Notes: generated from the sequence alone by a model not told the origin. A stretch of DNA of 64,000 nt from Cryptomeria japonica (GCF_030272615.1 NC_081415.1:261392425-261456424), one strand, 5' to 3'. Positions 50,628 through 62,714 are shown, counted from the stretch's first letter. A program made the numbers and translations.

Positions 50628-53600
50628 ATGTCAGATTGTTATTTGCATAGCCAAGATGAATTAGATGAAGCTTTAGATGAGTTTTTGAACCCTAAAGATA
50701 CCAAACCTTCATTTTACCAAAAACTCATAAACATTGTTACTATGCTATTTCATTGTGATGAGAAAGATAAGTCGAATGATTCCTCTCAAGGGTACATTCC
50801 TATCAGCTCTTCCACTAAATCTAGTAACATGGTTGTTTTCAATGATCCCCTCTATGAAGAGATGTCTCCTTTTGAATCAAAAGATAAACCTTTTAATAGA
50901 TATGATCATGCTTTGTTGGATGATGCCCTTGATGACTTTGTGGCTCCTAAAAAACACTCCCTTCATGAGGATCCTTTTGTGCAAGAAGATGACATTATCC
51001 CTACATTTCCTAGTGATGGCACTTCCTTTTCCAACAAAATTCCCACTAGAGATAATGAATTAATGATAAACGCTTACCCTTCTCCTAAAGTTAGTCTTAC
51101 CCATAAGCATCCCTTAGAGAAAGAAGATGAAATAATAAGCAATTTCCTTAATTCTCTCTCCCCTAAAGATCATATTGAACATATATTGAGGAAAGAGGAT
51201 GAGTTTAACACATCTATTGATGCTCTCCCTCCTAAGGATGAGGAATTAATAAACAATGTTATCTCCTCTCCCGAAATTGACAATACTTCAAACATTCCTT
51301 TCAATCACTTCACTATTTGGGATGAACCATTAGAAGAAGGTGTAGATTATTCTCTATCCCATGAGAGAACCCTAGCCAAAGGGGATGAAATCAAGATTGA
51401 AAACTCCCTTGATAGTTTCTCACCTTCCTTGAATCTCAATTATTCTCCCTCTAAAAATAAAGCATCTCCCTCTCCTCAACTTGGTTCTACTCATAAGGAT
51501 ACCCTAGTTCAAAGCAAGATGGTTAACATCTCTTTCAAAGATCTCCCTCTCAAAAGTGAGACTTTAGAGAGTAATGTTGATCCTTCTCCTAGAGAGTTTA
51601 TTCCCCATGTAGATCCTTTGATGGTAGAGAATGATATGACCTTTCCTAGTATTACTCTTCCTACTAGAGCATCAATGCATATCCCTTGTCTCTCTCCTAA
51701 AATTGATTTAATCCGTGATAAGATTTTAGTGCAAGAGAAGACTATCAATAATTCTTCCAACACTTTTGTTCATTCCTCTAAACTATCCTCAATCAATTTG
51801 ATACATGTGAATGAAACACCTAACAAACCTCTCTTCACTGTCCAAAGTGCTTGTCCTTCTCAAAATTCTCAACCTTTAAATAAGCCTATCTTAGTGGTTC
51901 AATGTGGTTATGCTAATGATTCTTTTTGCACTCCTAAGAAACCTATTATTACTATGCAAGGAGGTTATTCTACTAAGAGCCCTTATGAGTATGCTAAGCA
52001 ATTAACTAGGGAGAGTTATCATGCAGTTGCCCATACTTATAATAATAGAAATAATAGGCAACCTAATCCTCCTCCTATTATTCTGGTTTCTCTTCCTAAT
52101 CCTCAAACAATTCTTCCGTGAGCTCCACGCATTTCACAAGTTATGGGGAAGGAATATGATCTCATAGAACAACTTAAAGTTACCCCTGCTAAGATATCCC
52201 TTTGGGATTTGATCCAAACTTTTTCTGCTCATCATGGAATGTTACAAGATGCCTTGAAAGATTTGAATGTTCCTCCACCTAATACATCTAGTAATATAGT
52301 ATCTTTGGTTAACTCTGTGATGAATCCTAAAGCTCAAATTGTGTTTACTCAAGATGAATTGCCTACTAGTGAAATTCAACATCAATATGATCCCTTGATG
52401 ATTGTGGTTATCATAAATGACACTGCTATAAGACGAACACTTGTAGATAATGGCTCTGGCCTTAATGTATGTAGCATTAATCTATTGCATAAGATGAATG
52501 TGGATACATCCCTTATTGAGCCTGACTCTCGTCCCATTCAAGGCTTTGGTAATGTGGCTAAGTCTTCATTAGGTATTATCACCTTACCCATCACAGTGGG
52601 ACCAGTTACTTTGCCTACTCCTATCCATGTTATGTCAGGAAATATAACATACAACTTGTTATTAGGGAGACCTTGGATTCATAGTATGCAAGTTGTCCCC
52701 TCTACATTGCATAGACAAGTTAAATTTATTTATAACAATAAGACATATACTTTGATAGGTGACACTAATTTTCAAGCTTGTTTGCAAACATCTACTTCCA
52801 AAGGGAGTTCTTCTAAACCTTCCTCTACTAGTGATGACTCTTTAAATAAGATACCTATGGATGAATCATCACCCTCTGATAATCAGAATTCTTTGGAGGA
52901 GTCTGAAGTTCTTGAAGAATATTCTTCTCAACTTGAATCTACACATGAAAAGGTTTTTGATCCTGAGAAGGTTCTCGCAAAAGACGATTGGGGATCTCTT
53001 GACTTTAATCCCACCTTTGTAGGTGAGTATAGGGTTCCTCCTAGAGAGCTTAAAGTCAAAAAGAAGGAAGAAACTAAAGATCAATCAACCTTACCTGAAC
53101 CTATGAACAATAATTTTGTGGCTGCTTCTCAAACTTCTTCTCCTCACACCTCTAATTCTGAAGGATTTGATTCTTTGTCTTATGAAAAACCACCTTCTCT
53201 TTCTGAAATGGCTAATCGTTATGGTCATGGTTTTCATATTTTGGCTAAGAGTGGCTATAGTGGAAATGGTTGTGGCACAAATGAACAAGGAATTAAAATT
53301 CCTTTAGAACATAACATACATGAATATTCATTTGGACTTGGATATAATCTTTCCAAGCGCACCAAAGCATCTAAAAGACCATCTCTCAATGTGAATGCTA
53401 TATTTAATAGTGATGATGATCTCACTTCAACTAAATCATCTTCTACTTCTATCAACTCTCATTCCCCTCATAAGGAAATCTTGGCGATGAACAAATCTCT
53501 TTATGACTCCCCTCAAATTTCTAAATCCACTTAGGAATCTTTATCTCCTATTCATCATAAAGTCCTTTCCTCTAGGGATAAGGCTCTAATAAATTACACT

Positions 53601-53738
53601 CATCCCTCTTCTAAGATTTCTTGTGACTTTTCTTCTTCAATTTTTATCATTTTATACATGTTTTTGATCTCACTTATAGTTGAGCATTTAGCATGTCATA
53701 TTCAAATACCTCATTCAATCCGTCATGTCTTTAAATAA
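50628..53738 (+). pseudogene. Polyprotein with Tat-type protease and G-patch, interrupted by two stops
   Basis: One frame runs from the ATG at 50628 (MSDCYLHSQDELDEALDEF) to TAA at 53736-53738, broken only by TGA at 52119-52121 and TAG at 53532-53534. The first ~490 residues are acidic and Ser/Pro-rich, with loosely repeated EDEI/LSPKD units and no known domain or zinc knuckle. They occupy the Gag position. The second part has an aspartic-protease motif RRTLVDNGSGLNVCSINLL (about 52429-52485) with downstream NLLLGRPWIHSM, then a G-patch-like block HGFHILAKSGYSGNGCG...QGIKIPLE...GLGYN (53225-53347). Past the TAG a 67-codon tail holds a hydrophobic segment IFIILYMFLISLIVEHL, a possible membrane helix. 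The two halves may once have formed one polyprotein. Confidence 0.75.
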
Positions 53739-55544
53739 CATTAATGGCTATTATGTTGCTCATCATTATGTGACATTGGTAGCTCATTTACTGGGGGCTC
53801 ATTGTCATTCATGATGGTACAATTTCAAGTGCAATCATATTTTTGAAGCAACATAATAGCCTAATTTTCTATGTTATCTCTTGCTCCTATGGGGACAAGA
53901 GTGATTTCATACATCTCTTCTTTTTATGGTTAAAATTTCCCTTTGGGTAATAGTGTGGAAATCTTGATCATCTTTTCTTTAGAATCCTCTTTTCCTAGAT
54001 ATGGGAGAAGATGCGTATTCTCTTTCTTATCCTACCCACTTCTTGTGAGGAGCATTTTACATACACTAATGTCTTGCTTGCATGAACTCATGTGAGTATG
54101 TAGTACATTTTGCTTATGTCTAAATCTCTCCCTAGAAGATTGTGTAAGTCCTTCTCATTGTCCTTATCCTTGGGAGGCAATGATCTTTCCTTATTTTTAT
54201 CTAAGGATCCACTTTTTCCTATTTCGTGGATGGTGTGAACTTTATTACTTGATGTTATTCCTTGTATGCATTTGTTGTTGTTTGTTCAAGGATTCTCTCT
54301 TACAAGAGGTGTAAGTCCTTGACTACAACCTCTTTTGCACTTGGTAAAATACATCCATAATGAATTCACTCTCCCAATTGGGTTAAAAAGAGTGTCATCC
54401 TTCATTAAGAAACACTTTCACCTCGCAAAAGAAGGAAGTATTGCATTCTTATTCTCTTCTTTGTCTTATTCTAGAAGATGTTATATTTGTCTAAGACAAT
54501 TCCTCTCAGGGATAGGTGTCTTTTGTACAAAGATTTCTTCTCCTCTAAGGATCTCCTTTACACATACTACAAGATATCCCTTTTCAACTATCTTATCCTT
54601 GCTTAAAGAGTGCAAAACTCTCTTACTTGGATCTATGACATTGTTGCATTTTTGGGGTATCTTCTTTTGTGAGGAAGGTAGGTATCCTTGTTCTACTTTG
54701 CTTATGACATAAACATTACACCTTTTGAGCAATGGGTCATTCTTGGAACCAGAGCACAGACTCTTAGAGCGAGATGTCACGCTTTTGTACTATACATATA
54801 CAGGTTGTAGCATACTCAGGCATAGACTCCTATGAGGTGATTCTAACCTCCCTTACACACACATGCACGAGGTTGAGTGGAACTAGCGGCATAAGGCTAG
54901 ACTTTCTCACTCTCCTCCCTTACATGGATCACCTAGACAGACTCTAGGGGCTAGTTTTCCATGTCCTTTTTCCCATGGATCACCTAGACAAGATCTAGGG
55001 GCGAGAAGTCCATGTTTTCTCTCTCACTATTCTTCTCATGGATCACCAATGTGTGTATTCATGCTTTTTTTTCCTTTCTTTTCTTCTCTTTGCATTTTGT
55101 TTCCATTTATATCCTTCATCTTGTGTTAGAGAACTCTCAAATCCTCACACTCTTTGTTGTGTTGGAATTGAGATTTAGTCCTCTCTCTTACCAAATGATT
55201 CTCCATTAGTTTTTGATCTCATATCAAATCTTCTTGGGAGCATTTGTCATCAATATTCTTTAACAATTCGAAGTGGTAAACATGATACCCTATTTCAACT
55301 CACTAAAATTAGCAAGCCGAAACAGGGGGGGCATATAGCTACCCTCGAATTTTCATCACCTTCCTTAGTAAGCATTAGGTGATTTTGTGATCTAACATGT
55401 GTTTTGTAGGGTGTGGTTCCTAACTGTGTACTGCATATACCGCTGGGGCTTCGTTCGACAGACTTATGGATATATCCTTTTTCAAATAATGTTTACTTTT
55501 CTGTACTTTATCTTGCATATGCACGTAGTGTTCATATGACCGCT
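53739..55544 (+). other. Non-coding internal region of the nested element
   Basis: Pyrimidine-rich, CTT/TTC-dominated sequence without conserved domains, where pol would be in an autonomous relative. A duplicated word, atggatcacctagaca, occurs near 54924 and 54976. A strong purine run (aacaggggggg) lies at 55322-55332, about 230 bases before the LTR. Confidence 0.6.
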
Positions 55545-55559
55545 AAAGTGGGGGCTAAA
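55545..55559 (+). other. Polypurine-like tract before the 3' LTR of the nested element
   Basis: aaagtgggggctaaa directly precedes the LTR start TGTAGC. It is not a pure purine run, but its position and G-run fit. Confidence 0.6.
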
Positions 55560-57193
55560 TGTAGCATCATAAATTGTACGCACTTGCTAGGGTGGTACAA
55601 TTTCACACCTAGTTTAGCACCCGCCTTGGCGCATCTTGCACTTTGCATCGCATTTCCCCTTTAGCACTTAATTAATTAAATTAATTAGGTCTAAGGTTCT
55701 ATTTCATCATCTCCTATATCATAAAGTTGGGCCCTTTCATTAAAGTGTGCCCTTTTCATTTTATTCCTCCAATACATCATTTAATCAAAAACCCTAATTA
55801 AGTCCTATTATGAACTTGGGGGCTTGATTTCGGGGGTCAAAACATCTTGAAGTCACTTGTAAATTTGGGATTCTCTCTAAAATCATCATATCTGATGGCC
55901 CTGAAAATTTGGTGAAAAGTTGTTGGGACCATGGCGCCCGAAGTGCACATGGTCCCGGACATTTTTCCCAAAATTTTAGGAGTGCAATCCAATCATAAAA
56001 TAAAGCTTAACCCCAAGAAATTGGTGGGAGATTCAATCTCTAGGTCACCCAAAAGTTGAAATTAAGACCTAGGGTTTCATATATAAGAGCTCTCTTTCTT
56101 CATTTGAAGGGAGGGAATTTTGGTTTTCAAGGACCTTCTATGTAGCGAAAGAGCAGATCTTTGAAGACTTCAACAACATTCAACATCCATCCATCAAGCA
56201 TTCATCAATTTCATTCATCCATTTAGGGATTTGAAGGCATTGAAGAGCAATAGGGGATCACCGACTGAAGATTGGCTTGTACCCCTCCCTTGGGGTTGGG
56301 TATGATTTCATGTTGTTTTCATGTCTTTCCATAAGCCTCATTATATCATTTGTATTCATGTTTTAGATCACTTTGCATCTTGATTTGGAGCATTCACATT
56401 ATCATTTACAAGCAATTAGGGTTTACTTTCTAGGTTGCTCTAGTTTGCTTAGTTGCATTTTTAGGATCTTGCACACACACAAGATCTGCACACACAATAT
56501 TATTACACTACAACTTGGCTATTCATGGAGGTGGAAATCACCAAAGTGGGGGTTTGATTAAGGCAAAACCTTATATAGCCGCCCACCATACCTTTTCAGA
56601 TATAAGTGCAGATTTCGGGATTCAGACGACGCCGCAAGTTGTAGATCTGACGAAAGCAGACCGAGACATAACTCCACACCAAGTTTCAAAGAAAAAGAAT
56701 AGAACAGGGGCGTGGGCCGCCCTGGTCTTGCCAGGACAGGGGTGCTGGGCGCCCTGGTCCTTCTGTCAGACAGCAAGTTTCAGACAGCTTTTCAGGTTGC
56801 AGAACAGTAGTTTCAGGAGCAATTTCAGGGGCAGAATCAGGATAGTGGCGCTCGTGCCCCCATCCCAAACATTTTCACTCAGATTTTGACTCTGGGTACG
56901 CATCTACACTCTTGTTTTGTCTTGGTGTTTACAGCTTTCCATTGTTTAGTTTCAATTCTGCAATCTTGTTATTAGTTCATACTTGCACTTTGGGGTTAGG
57001 GATTGAACTTGCATCATTTTATCTTTCAATTACAACAAAGGAATAGAAATCCTAATAGGTAGCCCGTGGCTCTCTCTTCTACAAAAAGAAGTAGCCAATT
57101 GTGTGATACCTCTAGGCTCTTTCGTATTCCATAATGTGTGTCAAAAGGTAGGATTAGGGCATATTAGCCTAGTCTCGCTTTTTCCCCCACACA
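55560..57193 (+). repeat. 3' LTR of the nested element (1634 bp)
   Basis: Collinear with 48719-50413 apart from two fewer 32 bp units, a two-base insertion near 56000 and scattered transitions. It ends tttcccccacaca before the GGTTC target copy. Confidence 0.95.
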
Positions 57194-59853
57194 GGTTCCT
57201 GTAGCTGTTATGGTGTCCTTGGGTGTCTTGGTACTAGGAGTCTTAGCTGTAACATTTTCAGTGCTTGACGGTGCTTGAGACATCTAATCTTTAGTTGTAT
57301 CTCCTGCTGCTACAGACTTGTGACCTTCGATGCCTTGATCTGTATCCTTAGGAGCTTCGGTAGAGACAGGTGGCTTGACCGGCAGATAAGGCTGAACTTG
57401 TTCTAAGACAGATTCACTAGATACAAGTTTTGCATAGGTAGTGCCTTCTATCATTTCCTACTCCGGTGCTTCTTCATCCATGACATCTTCATCAATTTGA
57501 ATAGTGTCAGTCAGGTCTTGCTTGGTAGCATCAAGACCTTGCTCGGTGACATCAAGATCTTGCTCGGTGACATCAACAATTTCAATTTGAGATTGTTCAC
57601 CGACATCCTTTAGTTTGAATATTTCCTGCCACTTGGCTTTTGTCTCATTTTCAACATCAATGTATAGCCCATTCATTAATTTTAAGGCTCTTTGTTTGAC
57701 AAGAAATTTAGAATTGTATGTTGTCAAATGCTCCTTAATTTCTGCTACAGACATATCAGGAAATAGATGGACTAGACTTCTTTCTCTTATTTGTTTCTCT
57801 GAGTCCATTGCATATTTCCATCTGTTATCAATATGTAAGTATAATTCACTCCGAAGTGACTTTACCAGTTCTAATGGAGCTAGCCGAAACTTTAGAAGTG
57901 TGCAGATGACAACTTCTTCAATTTGTCGCTTCTCATCATTATTCCTAGTCTCATACTTGACATATCTAAATCCTACAAATCCACCATATTCTTTAAGATT
58001 GGCACAAAAATTTTCAACACTATGAATATTTACCTTCTTGCTTTTCACAATCTGAAATTTGTTTGCATCATTGGATTCTGTATCACCAGACTCTTTTGCC
58101 AGAATGAGTCTTCGAGTAGATTTCTTGTAGGTCTTGGTTATCTTGGGTGCAGTAAAACTCTTTTGTTTCTTACTCGATGATGCAGTTGATGCTCTAGTGT
58201 TAGGTCTCTTTGTTGGTGGAGTTGGTAGGGCCTTTGAAATGTCTTGTTTCTTTCTTTTCAAAACTTTACCCTTAGGCAACTCAGTACTTAATGTTATTGC
58301 TACCTCTTGAGCTTCTGATTCCTCTTTGGTAATGGCATGAGTGCCTTTGACAGGTGCAGAGGAGGATTCTTCTCTGAATTTCTCAGATGAAACCTTTATC
58401 ATCTTTGTAGCCTTTCTTGTAGCCTTGGGTACTACAATACTCATTTTTACTTTTTCTTTCACCTCTTCATAAGTTCCATATCTTAGTTCGGTAGCATGCC
58501 TTGGCAATAAAAGATAGGCATCAATTTTTTGTTGTGTGATATCATAGTCAATCTCATAACCCATTGGTGACAAAGATTGAGTCCTTAGTTCAACAACATT
58601 CATATAACAGTAATCAGTGTCTACCTTAAAACATATATCATCCTTATATTTCTCTACCAGTTGTGGTGGAATCCGGTACCTGTTATGCATCTTCTCTTGA
58701 AATTTGCAGAAATAGTCATCCATGATATCATTAAAGTTATCTCCCAATTTCTTGATAAAATCATTGATTTGATGGGTGATAGGTTGGTGTAGCTCCCAAA
58801 CTACTTTACCAACTGAGGGAAAGAACTTCTCAAAGTAGAAAAACATGCATACAAGAAGTGAACCAAACTTTAGTGTGTTTGCCGAGTTGTTGTTCTTCGG
58901 CTTCCTTATTGTGTTCAGGTTCTCAAACAAGTTCTTCAGTAGCACTTCACATAAATCTACTTTCATTCCCTTTTTCAATATTTATAGGCTAAGTCAACTA
59001 CGACACATGGTACACTTTTTTCCCTTGCTGATTGGAAGAAATAGTAACCAATTACTCTAATTGCAAACTTAAGTTCTGCATCAGTGACATTGTTCAATTT
59101 CAATCCTCGGTAATCAGATTTTACTCCAGTTAGACTGATTAACTCCTTCTGTGATATCATTTTATATGCTTGTGCATGATCATAGATAGGATACCCAGTG
59201 ATCACATGAATGATTTCCTTAGTGATTTTGAATGGTTGCTCCTCTAGCCACATAAAATCATCATGAACTCTGCTTAAAACAAACTTAACCCACTAGGGTT
59301 TGAACACACAGGGATAGGCTAGGGCTTCAGTTAATCCCTTGATTTTGATATGCTCGTACTTGCTATCCATTTTGCCATCGGTACAAAGTTCATCATATGT
59401 GTCACTAATCTCAACATGACTGAGTTCTTCAACATGACATTTGGTGAAGAATCTAACATCTTCGACTAACAAGACTCGATCCGAGATGAGTGAAAATGCA
59501 GTTTTGTCATCCGGTTCAGAGGTGACTTTAGGAGTCAAAGAGTACTTTAGCGAGGGCTTTTCCACATTCTTGACAACTACGAGATCTTGGATCTTGGGCA
59601 CCATTGTAGATTTCAGGTAAAAACTTAGCAAACTATCCTTAGGGTTTGATGGTTTACAAATGACTGACGCTTCACACTCAGTAGATACTTGCAATTTTGA
59701 CAAGATCGGAAACCAGCTTAACAGTGTGATGAGATTTGATGTAAATACCTTGAAATTCGCTCTGAATGAAGTTTGATCACTTTGATTCGCTTTGTTCTGC
59801 TCTCTTGAAAACTTGGTGAATGAAAATGACTGTGAAAATACCTTCAAGTACAC
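57194..59853 (-). pseudogene. Unknown large ORF of the pol-less element, N-terminal part
   Basis: Open pieces: 59853-59293, 59253-58975 (same frame, one TAG between) and, after a one-base frameshift in an A-rich run near 58975, 58978-57458 (506 residues). The frame then continues past two TAG stops (57457 and about 57280) to the nested element, and resumes in register at 48713. Segments include FMWLEEQPFKITKEIIHVITGYP (59255-59190), a hydrophobic LLVCMFFYFEKFFP, a Lys-rich basic region (PKATRKATKMIKV, KRPNTRASTASSSKKQK) and an acidic tail with three heptad copies (DVTEQDL, DVTEQGL, DATKQDL; 57575-57515). Total length with the C-terminal part is about 1,200 codons. I do not recognise the family. 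It may belong to the uncharacterised plant transposon proteins seen beside pol in some LTR elements. Confidence 0.7.
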
Positions 59854-60171
59854 AAAATACCTTATCAGGCTCTGTGCAAGTTAGGTCAAAACATTAAATG
59901 CACTCAGCTCACCTTTAACCGATTTACTCCTTTTTTTTGTTTCAATCGAGTAACCAAATTTCCTTCATTTACCGACTTGACAGGCTTCCTATATACACTG
60001 ACTTGACAGGTTTCCTATAAAGTACTTTTTGATAGAATTTCAAACTTACTAATGCATCTTAACTATGTAGATTTTGAATTTTGTACATAATAGAATAGGA
60101 ACTGTTATGATTTAACCTTTAGAGAATGCAGTCCCTTCATACCTTTTCTGATTAATTTTGAATAGGTGCAC

Positions 60172-61503
60172 CTAACTCGGTAGGTAAGTGCTTTCTTCAT
60201 CTGACATGATTTCCTTCTTTTTCAAAATCATCTTAAATTTTTCTTTTATCTCTTCAGTGTCTCTTCTAGGTTGATCTCTGCAATCTCCAGCTAAATGTCC
60301 AGCTTTGTGACAATGAAAACATGTCATACCAGGATTTCTCCATGATCTTTGGTTGTTCATTCCAAACCTTATAAAATAGTTGGCACTAATATGTCCATAT
60401 CTTCCACAACATTCGCACCATATCCTTGTATTGTAATCCCATGGTACTGCTATATATTGTCGGTAAGGATCTATGTGAGTTTGGTAACCTCTAGTGTTTG
60501 CTCGGTGTGGACACCATATGTAGTTCTTTTGCTTAGACCAACACTTCTTGGTACTATGTCCATATCTATTGCAGTTTCTACAAAACCCTTTGAATTTTGC
60601 CTTCTGATAGTTGTTAATAGACTTTGTCCTACATTGATTAGATGTGTGACCATATTTATTGCAATTGTAACAATATCCATTGGACTTAGTGATATTCAGT
60701 TGCTTACCTTTTCTAATCTGGCATATGTTGGCAATATGACTTTGATTTCCACAGTAGTAGAAAATAGGCTTCTTCCTTTTGTTATTATTCCTATTTCCAG
60801 CTTGCTTTGATGATTCTCCTCTCTTGGTAGTATGAATTCCTTTCTTGGTTGATTCTTTTCCTTTGTAACCGAGTCCTGCATCTTTGTTGGGTCTTCTTGT
60901 ATTCAGTTGCTCATCCAACATCTTTGATGCATCATACCTCTTCTTCAATTTTTCTTTGGATTTCTTCTCTGTTTCAAGTTCATCAGTCAACCTTGATACT
61001 TCAAGTTTTAATGCTTGATTTTCATCATTCTTTAGAATTTCTTCATGATGTGCATAACCTAGTTGATCTGTCATATTTTGTTGAATCCCAGTTAACCTTA
61101 TGATTTCATCATTCTTATCAGATACTAAGACTTCAAGTTTTTGTTTCTCTCTTTGTAGATCTCTTGCTTTATCCTCTACTGTCCTCAATGCATCTAGATT
61201 TTCAGTCATCTATGTACTGAAATGTTCATGTTCTCTTTTCATTGCTTTTAGTTGATCAGCCAATGCTTTGTTCTTTTCTTTCAATACTCCAATCATTTCT
61301 TCAGTATCTTCAGATATACTGTTCTCAAATGATGTTTCAATTTGTTCCACTAACTCTTGAGAATCCTACAAGTCATCAGATAATCTTCTTCTTACTTTTA
61401 GAGATTTTTGCATTTGCCTTTGCATGTCTGTAATCACTTGATTTTCATGATCCAGCTCTTCTTGCAGATACATAATCCTCCGAGATTGTTTATAGCCTTC
61501 CAT
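60172..61503 (-). pseudogene. Gag-like protein with coiled coil and five zinc knuckles
   Basis: The ATG at 61503, about 40 bases past the PBS, opens a 443-codon frame to TAG at 60172. Two TAG stops (61366-61368 and about 61210) interrupt it. The N-terminal ~200 residues form a long coiled coil (LDHENQVITDMQRQM, DKARDLQREKQKLEVLVSDK, ELETEKKSKEKLKKRYD). A basic linker leads to CCHC knuckles at 60762-60721 (first Cys replaced by Phe), 60672-60631 (CYNCNKYGHTSNQC), 60582-60541 (CRNCNRYGHSTKKC), 60417-60376 (last Cys replaced by Tyr) and 60321-60280 (CFHCHKAGHLAGDC). Such knuckles bind RNA in Gag. One or two is usual and five is exceptional. No capsid domain is obvious. Confidence 0.8.
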
Positions 61504-61545
61504 TGATAAGATCTTTCTCTTTAGGTAGTTAAACCCTTTTCCAAG

Positions 61546-61563
61546 ATTCAAGCTCTGATACCA
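61546..61563 (-). other. Primer-binding site, tRNA-iMet type
   Basis: Minus-strand TGGTATCAGAGCTTGAAT starts two bases inside the 5' LTR. Its first 12 bases match the complement of plant initiator tRNA-Met exactly. Confidence 0.92.
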
Positions 61564-61565
61564 AT

Positions 61566-62714
61566 TGTTAGGCCCAATATGGAAAGCTAATGTACTGAGA
61601 GGGGAGGGGTGAATCAGTACTTCAAAACCTTTCTTTAACAATAAACTTATTGTTATGCATAAACAGAATAGTGCAGTAACATAAAATAAAGTTAAAACAA
61701 ACAGATAACAATCATACATGATTCACTCCATAACACATATATTTTGGTTACGTAGAAACTCTTGGTTAGAGAGAAAAACTGCGGTGGGGATGGCACCCAC
61801 AACTTCACTACTGCAATAATAAAGAATGCTTGGTTAGAGCTACATTTAGCTATTTCTGATAGCTTACCCTGTTAGGAGTAACAAGATCTATTAGATCTAC
61901 CCTGCTAAAGGATTTTACAATATTTATTTTGAATGTTGTACTTGGTTAGAGGCTTTACAATTTATAGACTTGGTTAGAGTCTTTTACCCTGTTAAAGGTT
62001 TTTCTTTCAACTTCACAATATTACAATAAAATCATTACAAACATCTGCAACTTTACATCTGAAATGTTATAGCAGATTCTATGTGCTCAGGATAAGATTA
62101 CCTTTCTTATAGCATACCTCGGTAACCCATACAGTAACTCGGTAAACCCTTCTATTTACTCTGTTCTTTGACTATTCTTTGAAAACCTTCTTGGTGACCT
62201 CTATGTCTCTGTAACAGTCTTCCTTCATGCATACATACACTTTAATAATGTTGTATATATAGATCTCTTAAAACGGTGATCCAATTCATTGCTTCGATCT
62301 TACAAACAAGATTCCTCGAATGAATAACTAAACAAAATATTTCATTGGTTAGATCGACCTCACAATCATACACAATCTTCTAGTGAAATTTCCAATGTAA
62401 TAATGGTTAGATGTGCCTCGATCTTGTAACACATTTTCATATGCATGTCTAGGTTCAATGTATCTAGTAACATGTTTCACTTGGTGAATATCAACTCGGT
62501 GTGTTAACTTTACTGCTCGGTAGCCATAAAAAGATACTCAGTAGACAGCTCGGTGTATACTGTGTTCTGCGACTGCTTTCTTTTGTAACTGACTAGACTA
62601 TGCATACCGACTTCTTTGTTTATACCGACTGCATAATTTGGTAGTGCTAATCGACTAGAATGTATAGTATGACTTTGAATATAAAAACTAATGGCAACTT
62701 GATAAGTAGTAACA
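61566..62714 (-). repeat. 5' LTR of the pol-less element (1149 bp)
   Basis: Plus-strand TGTTAGGCCC start and gataagtagtaaca end. It includes about 270 bases (62220-62640) with tcggta/ccgact words that the 3' LTR lacks. Confidence 0.93.

Larger units (their letters stand above)
48719..57193 (+). mobile_element. Nested non-autonomous Tat-like LTR retrotransposon
   Basis: An 8,475 bp element with LTRs at 48719-50413 and 55560-57193 (TGTAG...CACACA) and target copies GGTTT (48714-48718) and GGTTC (57194-57198), which differ by one transition. It encodes a long ORF with an aspartic protease and G-patch domain, but no reverse transcriptase, RNase H or integrase. About 1.8 kb of non-coding DNA precedes the 3' LTR. 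The protease type suggests the Tat/Ogre side of Ty3/gypsy (inference). Nine differences in the first ~400 LTR bases, eight of them transitions, give about 2% divergence. Confidence 0.93.
46521..62714 (-). mobile_element. Pol-less LTR retrotransposon with multi-knuckle Gag, carrying a nested element
   Basis: LTRs at 46521-47395 and 61566-62714 begin TGTTAG and end TAACA on the plus strand, with a perfect CCACA duplication (46516-46520 and 62715-62719). The PBS lies at 61563-61546 and the polypurine tracts at 47396-47720. Subtracting the nested element (48719-57193 plus one target copy) leaves about 7.7 kb. It encodes a zinc-knuckle Gag-like protein and a large unknown ORF, but no protease, reverse transcriptase or integrase. 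The iMet PBS and the repeated AAGGGGAG tracts recall Sireviruses (Ty1/copia). That assignment is inference. I count 12 differences in the first ~285 LTR bases (about 4%). Confidence 0.9.

Noticed and set aside
54335-54780. Frames in the non-coding tail of the nested element
   Set aside because: They have no domain, and opposing frames are equally open. The stretch is CTT-rich internal sequence.
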